This document shows, one piece after another, positions 14,803-23,462 of a stretch of DNA of 43,033 nucleotides. The notes below the pieces were generated by a model. It worked only from the letters and a program-made list of their open reading frames with translations. It did no database searches and had not been told where the DNA came from. The stretch covers positions 1 to 43,033 of the forward strand of contig JAODMS010000183.1 of NCBI GenBank assembly GCA_025464925.1, read 5' to 3'. Made by a program: the position numbers and the translations under genes. This DNA is from Arthrobacter sp. Lineage in GTDB: Bacteria > Actinomycetota > Actinomycetes > Actinomycetales > Micrococcaceae. How positions within the stretch are numbered: the stretch's first letter is position 1; the number at the start of each line of letters is the position of its first letter.

Positions 14803-16872
14803 ATGAACCAGACGAATCCGGAAATGAACCGCCTCACTGAGCGCCTCGGCGCCGACGGCAAGCGCGCTCTCGCGTTCGGCGCCGACTACAACCCGGAACA
14901 GTGGCCGGAGGAAGTGTGGGCCGAGGACGCTCGGCTGATGCGGGAAGCCGGCGTCAACCTGGTCAGCGTCGGCATTTTCAGCTGGGCGCTGCTCGAGCCG
15001 GGCGAAGGCGTCTATGAATTCGGCTGGCTCGACCGGGTACTCGACCTGCTCCACGCCAACGGCATCAAGGTCGATTTGGCCAATGCCACAGCTTCTCCTC
15101 CGCCGTGGTTCAGCCACAAGTACCCGCAGTCCCTGCCGGTGACGGCCGACGGCGTGCGGATCAGTTACGGCTCACGGCAGGCCTTCGCGGCCTCCAGTCC
15201 CGACTACCGGCGCGCCGCGGCCGCCTTGACTGAAAAGATCGCGGAGCGGTACTCCTCGCACCCGGCGGTGGTCATGTGGCACGTGCACAATGAGTACGGC
15301 TGCCACAACCAGCCCGACTATTCCGACGGCGCTGCCCGGGGATTCCGTGCATGGCTCCGGAACCGCTACGGCAGCCTGGCGGCATTGAATGAGGCGTGGG
15401 GCACCGCGTTCTGGTCCCAGCATTATTCCAACTGGGACGAGGTCATCCCGCCCCGAACGTCCGGTACCTGGGTCAACCCGACCCAGCAGCTGGACTTTGC
15501 CCGCTACTCCTCGGATGAACTGCTCGAGTGCTATAAAGCAGAGGCGGCGATCCTGCGGGAACGCTCCCGGCTCCCCGTGACCACCAACTTCATGGGCTTC
15601 AGTATGGGCCTGCACCAACCCGTTGACTACTGGCGTTGGTCGGAGCAGATGGACATCGTCTCCAACGACCATTACCTCGCCGCGGCGGATCCCCGGAATT
15701 TCCAGGAGCTCGCCATGACCGCTGACCTCACCAGGGGCTGGGCCCAAGGCCAGCCCTGGCTGCTCATGGAGCACTCCACGTCCGCCGTTAACTGGCAACC
15801 CCGGAACGTCGCCAAGGCGCCCGGAGAGATGCTCCGCAACTCCCTGCAACACATCGCCCGGGGAGCCGACGGCACGCTGTTCTTCCAGTGGCGCGCCTCG
15901 AAGGCCGGTGCCGAAAAGTTCCACTCAGGAATGCTCCCGCATGGTGGAACGAACACGAAAGTCTGGCGCGAAGTCTGCGAGCTTGGACAGACGCTGCAAA
16001 AACTCAGCGAGATCACCGGATCCGTGGTGACCGGCCCCGGCGGCCCCGTCGAGGTGGCCATCCTCCATGACACCGACGCCCGCTGGGCCGCGGAGCTAGA
16101 CTCCCACCCCAGCATCGACGCCTCCAATCTTCAGGAAACCCGGCGCTGGCATGACGCTTTCTACCGCCGCGGAATCACCACCGATTTCCGTCAAAGCACC
16201 GATGACCTTTCAAGTTACAAGCTGGTCGTGGCGCCCATGCAGTACCTTCTCGCTGACGACGGCGTCCGGAACCTGCACCAGTACGTCGAAGGCGGCGGCA
16301 CTCTGGTTGTCACCTACTTCTCCGGCATCACCGATGAAAACGACCACATCCGGCTGGGAAGCTACCCCGGGGCTTTCAGCGGCATGCTGGGCGTGCACAT
16401 TGAAGAGTTCTTCCCGCTGCGCGCGGGCGAGACCGTGGACCTGAGCCGCTTCGGAACCGGCTCGCTGTGGAGCGAACTAGGGGAATCGGTGACCGCGGAA
16501 GTGCTGGCCAAGGTCGCCGGAGGTCCGCTGGAAGGTTGCCCGGCCGTGACCCGGAACTCCCACGGCGCAGGGCAGGGCTACTACATCAGCACCAGCCTCT
16601 CGCCCGATGGCATGGATGAACTCCTCACGACACTGTGCAGTGACGCCAAAATCGGGGTGTTCTTGCCGCAACTGTCCCCCGGAGTTGAGGTCGTCCGCCG
16701 CAGCGCTGGCACCACATCCTGGACGTTTTTCATCAATCACACCGGGTGCGACGTGCAGCTGCCGACCTGGGGTTTTGACGTGCTGAGCGGGCGGGACGTG
16801 AGCGGTGAGTTGCAGCTTAGCGCCGGTGGCGTGGCCGTTGTCCGTACCAGCGCCGGCACCGCCACTGAGTGA
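14803..16872 (+). CDS. Beta-galactosidase, GH42
   Basis: 689 residues with no signal peptide, so probably cytoplasmic. The N-terminal TIM barrel opens with FGADYNPEQWPEEVW. The acid/base is E164 in WHVHNEYGC and the nucleophile E323 in LLMEHSTS. The GH42 trimerisation domain follows (YLLADDGVRNLHQYVEGGGT) and then a C-terminal beta domain. It hydrolyses beta-galactosides such as lactose or galactan-derived oligosaccharides. AGAGGGA precedes the ATG; a second ATG five codons later (14824) is less likely. It has no adjacent transporter and converges on the GH13 gene. Together with the GH36 gene it covers both galactoside anomers. Confidence 0.95.
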   Translation: MNQTNPEMNRLTERLGADGKRALAFGADYNPEQWPEEVWAEDARLMREAGVNLVSVGIFSWALLEPGEGVYEFGWLDRVLDLLHANGIKVDLANATASPPPWFSHKYPQSLPVTADGVRISYGSRQAFAASSPDYRRAAAALTEKIAERYSSHPAVVMWHVHNEYGCHNQPDYSDGAARGFRAWLRNRYGSLAALNEAWGTAFWSQHYSNWDEVIPPRTSGTWVNPTQQLDFARYSSDELLECYKAEAAILRERSRLPVTTNFMGFSMGLHQPVDYWRWSEQMDIVSNDHYLAAADPRNFQELAMTADLTRGWAQGQPWLLMEHSTSAVNWQPRNVAKAPGEMLRNSLQHIARGADGTLFFQWRASKAGAEKFHSGMLPHGGTNTKVWREVCELGQTLQKLSEITGSVVTGPGGPVEVAILHDTDARWAAELDSHPSIDASNLQETRRWHDAFYRRGITTDFRQSTDDLSSYKLVVAPMQYLLADDGVRNLHQYVEGGGTLVVTYFSGITDENDHIRLGSYPGAFSGMLGVHIEEFFPLRAGETVDLSRFGTGSLWSELGESVTAEVLAKVAGGPLEGCPAVTRNSHGAGQGYYISTSLSPDGMDELLTTLCSDAKIGVFLPQLSPGVEVVRRSAGTTSWTFFINHTGCDVQLPTWGFDVLSGRDVSGELQLSAGGVAVVRTSAGTATE

Positions 16873-16917
16873 GGGAACCCAACACGATGGCATACCTTGG
16901 GCGGCGGGGGCTGGAAG

Positions 16918-18876
16918 TCATGCAGCCCTGTCCCGAGCGAAGACGAGGACCGTGTTGGCGGGGATCGTGATGCTCGCGGAAAAAGCCAGTCCGTGCATGG
17001 CCGGACCCTGAGCCACGGCTGTTCCGTTGTTCCCTTGGACCCAGCGGTTGGGGAAGTAATCGTAGAAGTCGCTGTTGAACACTTCGGCCCAGAGCCCCGG
17101 AGACGGGAACCCGAGATCGTAGCCGTTAAGCGTTGTTTCGGCGAGGCTTATCACGAGGACTAGATCGCGGCCCTCGCCCGGAATCCAGCGATGGAAGGCC
17201 AGCACTCGGTTGGAGATGTCGAGGTGGTAGGAGTTCACGGAACCGGCGCGCAATGCCGGCCGGGTTCGCCGCAACCAGATCAGGTCACGCGTGAAGCGGT
17301 GGAAATCGGCCATGGTCTTGTCGGGAGCCCCCAGACCCACCCAATCGATGAAACGGTCCGCCCGATGGGGGTCGTCGGACCAAAGCTTTTTCTCGAGGAA
17401 CTCCTGGCCCATGAAGATTACCGGGACTCCCGGAGCCGTGAGCAGCAAAGCTGTGGCTACCCGCGAGCGACTACGTGCGTACCATGACCGTGGATCGTTC
17501 CCATCTGCCAGCGCGGGAATGCGCGGGTAGCGGTGGTCTCCGTCCGCGTCGAGTACCAGGTCATGGTTTTCGATGCAGTTGTACATCCGTGATGCGGCCA
17601 CATCCTGGGGCCGGTGTGTCAGCGCCTGCTGAAGCGGCAGGAGGTTTACCTGAGCGTTCGCACCCCCGCTTGCCTCCGCCAGCACTCCGCGCACAGCAAA
17701 CTTAAGCCGGTCGGCGTATCCCAAATCGAAGCCCATGCCACGGGGCGGAGGCCAGAGTGCCCGCTCCCGGAGAGTGCCCCAGTACTCAGCGATGAGCACG
17801 GCAGAGGGTTTGATGAAGTGAAGGGTCTGCGTCATGTCCTGGCACAGGGGCAGGCCCCCGCGGTCTTCCATCACGCTGACCTCGTCGAAACGCAGACCGT
17901 CGGCGTGGTACTCCTGAAGAAACATGGCGGCATTTTCGATAAGGAACTGCCTGACGTCGGGGCGGTCGAAGGCAAAGACCCTTCCCCCGACGTAGCCGTC
18001 GCCGGAAAAGTAGAGGTTGTTGTGGTCATTGGGCAAGTGGGGAAAATCAAAGTGATCAATGCCCTGGGGGTCGAACCCGCCACCCGCGTGGTTGTACACC
18101 ACGTCCGGGATGACGGCTAGCCCGTACAGGTGGCACACGTCGATGAAGGCTTTCAGCTGTTCCACCTGGCCGCCGATATCTTCCCGGATCAGCGGCGGGG
18201 CGCCTTTCTTGGCCAGAAGCGCGTTAATCCGGCGCAGATAGGGATCCAGATCCGCAGGGGCGACGCAGTAGTCCATCTCCGGCGAGAAGATATCGGTGCC
18301 GTTGTAGCCCAGGCTCCATTCGCCCTGAAACTCAACCAGCGGCAGCGGCTGCAGGGCCGTAACGCCCAAATCAGCCAGGTACTCCACGCGCTCCAGGGCG
18401 TCGAGGAACTTGGCCACGCGATATTGTCGAATGTCGCGGCCTGTTTCGTCCCGGGCGGAGAACACCCCGACATGGAACTGGTAGACAATCAGCTCGGTGG
18501 GCGCAGGCGGTTTAAAAGCGCTGTCGTGCCAGGGGTAACTGTCGACCGGCCGCACGACGCAATCACAGTCAGGGTAGCCGTGAAGTTCGAGCTCCCGCGC
18601 CCGAGGGTCCCTCTTGAACCCGCCGCCGCCAGGCCCCTGGACGACGAGTCGGTACTTCTCGCCGTCCGCTACACCGGGAAAGAAACCAGTCCAGTGCCCG
18701 CTGCTCATATCCTTTACCAGCTCGTCCTGTGGCCGCGGCGTATATCCGTCCGCCCCGCCCAACGCCACATAGACATGCGCTGCCCCGGGGGCCCAGACCC
18801 GGAAGGTCGCGCCGCCCGCCGTCAACCCGGCCCCCATCGGCGTGGCACCAGAAATATGAGTCTGTGATGCAGGCAT
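16918..18876 (-). CDS. GH13 1,4-alpha-glucan branching-enzyme-like protein with CBM48
   Basis: 652 residues. An N-terminal CBM48/isoamylase-N domain (about 12-105: FRVWAPGAAHVYV) precedes a GH13 barrel. The barrel carries VIPDVVYNHAGGG, nucleophile D331 in DGLRFDEVSV, acid/base E364 in LIAEYWG, and stabiliser D439 in ENHD. An all-beta C-terminal domain closes it. It resembles alpha-glucan branching enzymes, but DGLRFDEVS differs from the usual DGFRVDAV motif of GlgB, so the exact linkage specificity is open. A maltooligosyltrehalose trehalohydrolase-like role is the main alternative. No treY/treZ or glg genes are adjacent. It is cytoplasmic. Confidence 0.82.
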   Translation of the reverse strand: MPASQTHISGATPMGAGLTAGGATFRVWAPGAAHVYVALGGADGYTPRPQDELVKDMSSGHWTGFFPGVADGEKYRLVVQGPGGGGFKRDPRARELELHGYPDCDCVVRPVDSYPWHDSAFKPPAPTELIVYQFHVGVFSARDETGRDIRQYRVAKFLDALERVEYLADLGVTALQPLPLVEFQGEWSLGYNGTDIFSPEMDYCVAPADLDPYLRRINALLAKKGAPPLIREDIGGQVEQLKAFIDVCHLYGLAVIPDVVYNHAGGGFDPQGIDHFDFPHLPNDHNNLYFSGDGYVGGRVFAFDRPDVRQFLIENAAMFLQEYHADGLRFDEVSVMEDRGGLPLCQDMTQTLHFIKPSAVLIAEYWGTLRERALWPPPRGMGFDLGYADRLKFAVRGVLAEASGGANAQVNLLPLQQALTHRPQDVAASRMYNCIENHDLVLDADGDHRYPRIPALADGNDPRSWYARSRSRVATALLLTAPGVPVIFMGQEFLEKKLWSDDPHRADRFIDWVGLGAPDKTMADFHRFTRDLIWLRRTRPALRAGSVNSYHLDISNRVLAFHRWIPGEGRDLVLVISLAETTLNGYDLGFPSPGLWAEVFNSDFYDYFPNRWVQGNNGTAVAQGPAMHGLAFSASITIPANTVLVFARDRAA

Positions 18877-19113
18877 GGACGGCCCCCGCAGCTGGTCGGT
18901 CCGGGCGAAAATGTGCCGCCCGATGTCACTGAAATCCCTATCTGGAAGTAAAGGGCATTCCCGTTATCGCTGCGTTACTGTCCCGGAGGAGAGCGCTGTC
19001 CGACGTCCTGGCAGCGGGGGAAACGCGCCACCTGCCGTTGATAGACCCGGCCCGCACCGGCAATACTGGAACTGAGATCAACGATTCCGGGCCGGTTAAG
19101 GTGGTGATTCAGA

Positions 19114-19710
19114 ATGGTCGGAGGGTCGTCGGGCGGGTCCAAGCGCCGGATCGAACGTGCCGCTGAACTCCGGGCCGTTCGGGCCGCCGGCGGGACGGCT
19201 CAGGACGACGCGGAGCTCACTGCCGCCGAGGAAGAAGTCCGGCAGAAACGCAAGAAGATCGACGATGCCGCCAGGGCCGAGTATCTCATCCGGGATGCAA
19301 TGGCCCAGGGCAAGTTCGACAACCTGCAATACGCCGGCAAGCCGATTCCGGGGCTGGGGGAGGGCTACGACCCCGACTGGTGGATCAAGGGCCTGATCCA
19401 GCGCGAGAACCTAAGCGGCCTCGGTCCGAAGGCCATACTGCTCCGCACCGAGGATGCCGGGCTGGATGCCCGCCTCGCTGCCCAGTACACCGAACAGCAG
19501 GTCCGCGAGATCGTGGAGGACTTCAATGCCAGGGTGATCGATGCGCGCCGGCAACTCCAGGGCGGGCCCCCAGTGGTCACGAAGACCCGCGACGTCGACG
19601 CCGAACTGCAGCGCTGGCGTGCACGCCGTGCGGCACCGGAGGCCGTCTCCGCCCTGGAGCCTGGGGCCAGGCTCCCATGGTGGCGCCGCCTTTGGAACGG
19701 CCCCGCTTAG
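19114..19710 (+). CDS. DUF1992 (DnaJC28-like) family protein
   Basis: 198 residues. A charged N-terminal helix region (about 8-52) is followed by the DUF1992 core: YLIRDAMAQGKFDNLQYAGK, PIPGLGEGYDPDWWIKGLIQ, NLSGLGPKAILLR. An amphipathic C-terminal helix and a Trp/Arg tail (LPWWRRLW) end the protein. The family is homologous to the conserved part of DNAJC28, but its role in bacteria is unknown. AAGGTGG lies about 10 bases before the ATG. It converges on the subtilisin gene, with only 19 bases between the stops. The Trp/Arg tail may touch membrane or nucleic acid, which is speculation. Confidence 0.85.
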   Translation: MVGGSSGGSKRRIERAAELRAVRAAGGTAQDDAELTAAEEEVRQKRKKIDDAARAEYLIRDAMAQGKFDNLQYAGKPIPGLGEGYDPDWWIKGLIQRENLSGLGPKAILLRTEDAGLDARLAAQYTEQQVREIVEDFNARVIDARRQLQGGPPVVTKTRDVDAELQRWRARRAAPEAVSALEPGARLPWWRRLWNGPA

Positions 19711-19729
19711 GCCGGGCCTTGAGCGGCGG

Positions 19730-21148
19730 TCAGAACTTATCGACTTGGGTCAGGTATCCGTAGTATTCGGATTTGATCGGGCGGAACGGATCGCCGGTGA
19801 AACCGTAGTCGCGGTTGTTCTTGTTGTAGGCCGCCGTGACATCCAGGAACTTTTCCATCACAGCCCGGCCCGAGCCCTTGCATTCGCCTCGGCTGATGCA
19901 AAGGGCCACCGAACCTGCCACTGCGGGGCTGGCAAAGCTGGTTCCGTGGTTTATGGAGTAGCCTCCCGGGGCCGTGGAGAGCATGCATACCCCTGGCGCG
20001 GCAACGGTGTGGTCCTTGTCTTCTGATTCGGTGGCGAAGTTCGAGAAGAATGCGGGCCCGTCGTCCCTTTGCTCGAAGGCACCCCAGTCTTGAGCCCCGC
20101 ACCAGGGTGCAGCCATGCCTCCCGGCTGCCCGTCGAAGTCCCCCATCGCGGCAGCGGTCAGGACCTGGTCATAGGTGGCCGGAACCGTGCCAGCAAAATC
20201 GGAGCCGTCATTTCCGGCGGCGACCGCATAGACGACGCCCGCCTTGACCGAACGGCAGATGGCGTAGTGCATCGGGTCAGTACCCTTTCCGCAGTTTGAG
20301 GTGTCCTTGCCAGGGCCCCCGATGCTGATGTTGGCCACCTCGATGTCGTTGCTCCGGTCCTCGTCCTTGCGCGTCGACGTCACCCAGTCGATGGCGCAAA
20401 TCAGGCTCTCCTCGGAGATGCCACCGCTGTCGTCGACGACGCGGACGGACCAAAGCGGGGTGCCCGGCGCAGTGCCGATGACCCCTAAGCCGTTATTCCG
20501 GGCGCCGATCACCCCGGCCACGGAAGTCCCGTGGCCATGAACATCGACGGGGGTCTCCGTGACGGGCGAACCGGACGTGCAGTCAACGCCGCCCTGCACC
20601 TTGAGGTCGGGGTGGGTGCCATCGATTCCGCTGTCGATGACCGCCACATTGACGTCGACGTCAGCCGGCCCCTTGTTGCCAATGCGCTTCCCCCAGAACG
20701 GAGAGTTCTGGGTGCTCGGCGGCTCTGGGTCCCGCGGTTGGGCAAATGTCCGGCTCGCGGTGACAAAATCGACCCCCGGATCAGCCGCGAGGCGGTTTGC
20801 GTCGGCCGCGGACATCGTGGCGGCGTAGCCACTTACTGCGTGCCGGTAAATCTTGGACGTTGTGAACCCGAAGCTGCTCTGATGGGCTGCCGCGGTGGCG
20901 CCTGCGTCCGCGACGGTGTCCTTGAGCACCACAATGTAGCTGTGTTCCGCCTCGGCGCCGGCCGGGGGAGCGGCTAGGATCCCGCCGCCTGCGGCCAGCA
21001 CCAGTGAAGCAAGACCGCCCAGCAGCCCGCGGGCCAATGATCCGTCCACCGGACGATGGGTGGCGCTCTTGGGCCGGTACCGGCGGGCACCCGCTGCCAT
21101 CGACGCAAGCGGTAATTTTGACGCCTGACGGCGGTCTTGGCTGAACAT
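19730..21148 (-). CDS. Secreted subtilisin-like serine protease (S8)
   Basis: 472 residues. A long twin-basic N-terminus precedes a hydrophobic signal segment (about 40-66, ending PPAGAEA). An inhibitor I9-type propeptide follows (about 69-137: HSYIVVLKDTVADAGATA) and then the S8 domain. The catalytic residues are D172 (VAVIDSGIDGTHPD), H206 (GHGTSVAG), N313 (AVAAGNDGSD) and S404 (NHGTSFASPAVAG). GGGAGG lies at good spacing before the ATG. It is the second secreted serine protease in the window and is monocistronic. It has no C-terminal anchor, so it is likely released. Confidence 0.93.
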   Translation of the reverse strand: MFSQDRRQASKLPLASMAAGARRYRPKSATHRPVDGSLARGLLGGLASLVLAAGGGILAAPPAGAEAEHSYIVVLKDTVADAGATAAAHQSSFGFTTSKIYRHAVSGYAATMSAADANRLAADPGVDFVTASRTFAQPRDPEPPSTQNSPFWGKRIGNKGPADVDVNVAVIDSGIDGTHPDLKVQGGVDCTSGSPVTETPVDVHGHGTSVAGVIGARNNGLGVIGTAPGTPLWSVRVVDDSGGISEESLICAIDWVTSTRKDEDRSNDIEVANISIGGPGKDTSNCGKGTDPMHYAICRSVKAGVVYAVAAGNDGSDFAGTVPATYDQVLTAAAMGDFDGQPGGMAAPWCGAQDWGAFEQRDDGPAFFSNFATESEDKDHTVAAPGVCMLSTAPGGYSINHGTSFASPAVAGSVALCISRGECKGSGRAVMEKFLDVTAAYNKNNRDYGFTGDPFRPIKSEYYGYLTQVDKF

Positions 21149-21320
21149 CGTGGCCTCCCATTAAGCGATTTCGCTATCGAGTGCCCCCCGCCCAATCTTA
21201 AGCCTTCACCTTGGGGTCTTGGGAAGCCTAGCCCGGCGCGCTTTGTGGCCCTGCGGATATAAACGAAGTGCACAACGGCGGAAGGCATCCGTCCTGCATC
21301 CCGTGTTCGCGGATCTCCGG

Positions 21321-22334
21321 TCAGGATGCGTCCTGCCTATCCCGAGAATATTGCTCCCGTTCATCGTCGATCCGGATCTCCAGGAAGCCGCCCTCCTCGC
21401 TCCAGGTGCTCGGAGTCCCGAGCTGCCTGCTCAACCGTCGCATCCGGCCGGCAATTTCGGATGCGCCTCCCCGCGCCAAGCGGGCCTGGAAATCGGTGAT
21501 GACGGTCGGATGGAGCCGCAGCGTGCTGGGTGCGCTTCCGCGGGTTTCCACCACGAAGATGAAGGACTGATCGTTGCGTTCCACCGGGTCCACCGCGTAG
21601 TCATCCACGAAGTCCCCGGCGCTGTAGATGATCGGCCGGCTCCGGTAGAGCTCGACGCCGCGGAAGATGTGGGGCGAATGCCCGAACACGACGTCGGCTC
21701 CCGCCGCTACCAGCGCTCGCGCCAGGTTCCGATGAACTTGGGGCACCCCCGAACCCCAATTGGGGCCCCAGTGCGCGGAAACAACCAGCAGCCCGACTCG
21801 CGCCTTGGTCCTCCGGACAAGGTCCAGCAGGTCCTCCACCCGGCGGCCGCCGTTGGCCACAGGCACGTAGTGGACCCCGGGCGACGTGTCCGTCGCCTCC
21901 CAACCGGGCTGGTTGTCGGTGAAGGCAACCAGGCCGACGGCGGCGGACGCCACGCGCCGGACCGCAGGCCGGCGGGCCGCCTCCCGGTCGGTCCCGGCTC
22001 CGGAATGCAGGATGCCGTTCGTGTCGAGCGCCGGAATCATTTCCCGGAACGCGGCAGCACCGAAATCCAGCACGTGGTTGTTCGCCAGCGACACCACCTC
22101 GATCCCCGCGGCCAAAAGACATTGCACATTCTTGAGGTCCGAGCGGAAGTGGAAAACCTTTCCGGGCTCCGGAGTCCCGCCGTCCGCGAGGACACACTCG
22201 AGGTTGGCGATCCGGAGGTCGGCCCGCCGCAGGACGCCAACCGTGTCTCCCCACGGATAGGCCGGACCGGCTGCTTTCAGCCGCTCATTCACCAGCCTGC
22301 CCAGCATGACGTCTCCCAGCAACGCAATCTGCAT
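21321..22334 (-). CDS. CapA-family metallophosphatase-like protein
   Basis: 337 residues from the ATG at 22334, which follows AGGTGGAG. A longer in-frame start at 22424 would add a non-homologous tail and lacks a ribosome site. Motifs of the CapA/poly-gamma-glutamate biosynthesis group of calcineurin-like phosphatases are in order: LLGDVMLGR, ANLECVLADGG, SLANNHVLDFG, SAHWGPNWG, and FGHSPHIFRG. These Asp, Asn and His residues bind the two metals. No capB/capC partners are present and there is no clear signal peptide, so polyglutamate synthesis is not supported here. It is more likely a stand-alone phosphatase or hydrolase. The aldehyde-dehydrogenase remnant lies divergently just upstream. Confidence 0.85.
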   Translation of the reverse strand: MQIALLGDVMLGRLVNERLKAAGPAYPWGDTVGVLRRADLRIANLECVLADGGTPEPGKVFHFRSDLKNVQCLLAAGIEVVSLANNHVLDFGAAAFREMIPALDTNGILHSGAGTDREAARRPAVRRVASAAVGLVAFTDNQPGWEATDTSPGVHYVPVANGGRRVEDLLDLVRRTKARVGLLVVSAHWGPNWGSGVPQVHRNLARALVAAGADVVFGHSPHIFRGVELYRSRPIIYSAGDFVDDYAVDPVERNDQSFIFVVETRGSAPSTLRLHPTVITDFQARLARGGASEIAGRMRRLSRQLGTPSTWSEEGGFLEIRIDDEREQYSRDRQDAS

Positions 22335-22414
22335 GCTCCACCTGCCTCTCGGCGCTTTCTCCCAGCATGGACCGTCGGGGTGGCCCCAACAGGACCACGA
22401 CGGGAAAATCCTTC

Positions 22415-22684
22415 GCCGTAGCACTGGTCAATGCCAACGACTACGGCCTCTCCGTCGGCATCCTGGGCGATGTCGGGGAAGCCATGCGGATCGCTGACCG
22501 AACCAGCTCCGGAAAGGTGCACATCATCGAACAGACGGTGTCCGAGGAGGCCAACGCGCCCTTCGGCGGAGTCGGCGCCTCGGGAACGGGTTCACGATTC
22601 GGGGGCGCCGCGGCAAACATAGAGGCCTTTCCCGAAACCCAGTGGCTGACCATGCGGCCCGAGATCGCGCCGTACCCGTTCTAG
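22415..22684 (+). pseudogene. 3' remnant of a benzaldehyde/vanillin-type aldehyde dehydrogenase
   Basis: About 90 codons match the C-terminal end of aldehyde dehydrogenases of the aromatic-aldehyde type: ANDYGLSVGILGDV, SSGKVHIIEQTV, ANAPFGGVGASGTGSRFGG, and the end TQWLTMRPEIAPYPF. The catalytic Cys, the NAD-binding half and any ribosome site are missing. The family-like sequence begins abruptly at about 22415, next to the CapA start. The reading frame stays open and the natural stop is kept, followed by a perfect terminator hairpin. This suggests a fairly recent large deletion or rearrangement that removed the 5' part of an aromatic-aldehyde gene. Confidence 0.82.
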
Positions 22685-22697
22685 TCCAGGGGTGTGA

Positions 22698-22729
22698 GGG
22701 ACGACGGCGGAATGTTCCGCCGTCGTCCC
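22698..22729. terminator. Terminator hairpin after the aldehyde dehydrogenase remnant
   Basis: Perfect 15-bp arms, 22698-22712 and 22715-22729, directly follow the remnant's stop. The 30-bp core is 28/30 identical to the core of the hairpin at 8263-8308, so the two share an origin or a common local terminator type. Confidence 0.82.
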
Positions 22730-22755
22730 GTCTCCGCCCGGAGCCTGCGGCCTCC

Positions 22756-22971
22756 CTAGGTCACGGCCGCATCCTCAGGCGCCACGAAATGGCAGGAACC
22801 CGGGTGGCGCGCGGGCAGCGTGCACGTCCGGCCCGTGGGCAGATGGACGTTGGCGCAGTGGCCGGCCATGGCAACGTCCTCGCGGACGTGGGGACTGCGT
22901 AGATCGGGACGTTCCACACTGTCGTCGTCCGTCCGGAAGTCTCCGGACGGATTGTCTTCTTGATTCTTCAT
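22756..22971 (-). CDS. Small Cys/His-containing protein, function unknown
   Basis: 71 residues from the ATG at 22971, which is preceded by AAGGGGAT at 9 bases; an ATG at 22992 has no ribosome site. The N-terminal half is acidic and disordered. The C-terminal half reads AGHCANVHLPTGRTCTLP, then ARHPGSCHFVAP. Three Cys and several His residues spaced this way suggest a small metal-binding or disulfide fold, which is inference. I recall similar short proteins in actinobacteria but no named function. It lies between the dehydrogenase remnant's terminator and the DUF2630 gene. Confidence 0.65.
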   Translation of the reverse strand: MKNQEDNPSGDFRTDDDSVERPDLRSPHVREDVAMAGHCANVHLPTGRTCTLPARHPGSCHFVAPEDAAVT

Positions 22972-23118
22972 GTCGGTGTGATCCCCTTGCATACCTGTCT
23001 TGCCACAATGATGGACTGGTATCTCGATCCTGATACTTCATGGTGGCCCGGCCGTATTACCGGCGGCTTGCCGCGATGCTAAAACCCCCTCCGCAGACGA
23101 TCCTGAATAAAGCGGCGC

Positions 23119-23370
23119 TTAGCTGTCGTAGTTTTCCACCTCTTTGACCGGGCGGGGGTGCGCTTCGTCCGGGTTCTTCCCGTACTCCTTCTTGGCCCGG
23201 CGTTGCCGGAGGAGGTCCCAGCACTGGTCCAGTTCCTCTTCAATGCGTTGAAGCCTTGGTCGGCCAGGAGCGCGCTCTTGGCCCGGCTGCGCGGTCTCCG
23301 CCTGTTCCCGAAGGCGCCGTTCTTCGTCCACGAGCGACTCGATGCGCTGGAGGATGTCTTGTTCGTCCAT
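23119..23370 (-). CDS. DUF2630 family protein
   Basis: 83 residues, almost wholly helical and charged. The start MDEQDILQRIESLVDEERRL and the segment IEEELDQCWDLLRQRRAKKE are the family hallmarks, ending in a KEVENY-type tail. Two antiparallel helices or a coiled coil are likely. The function is unknown. The ribosome site (GGAAGAAAG) is moderate. It lies 92 bases after the antiporter gene, on the same strand and downstream of it, so it may share that transcript. Confidence 0.82.
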   Translation of the reverse strand: MDEQDILQRIESLVDEERRLREQAETAQPGQERAPGRPRLQRIEEELDQCWDLLRQRRAKKEYGKNPDEAHPRPVKEVENYDS

Positions 23371-23462
23371 GGTGTCACTTTCTTCCCGAAGCGCTTCCTC
23401 TCCGTCAGAGTAACCACGCCGGGCAGCTCTGAACAGGGCCTATGGGTAACCGGGTCGGAGGC

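Noticed and set aside
21321..22334. CapA protein as part of a poly-gamma-glutamate capsule system
   Set aside because: No capB, capC or ligase partner in the window and no clear signal peptide, so a capsule role is not supported.
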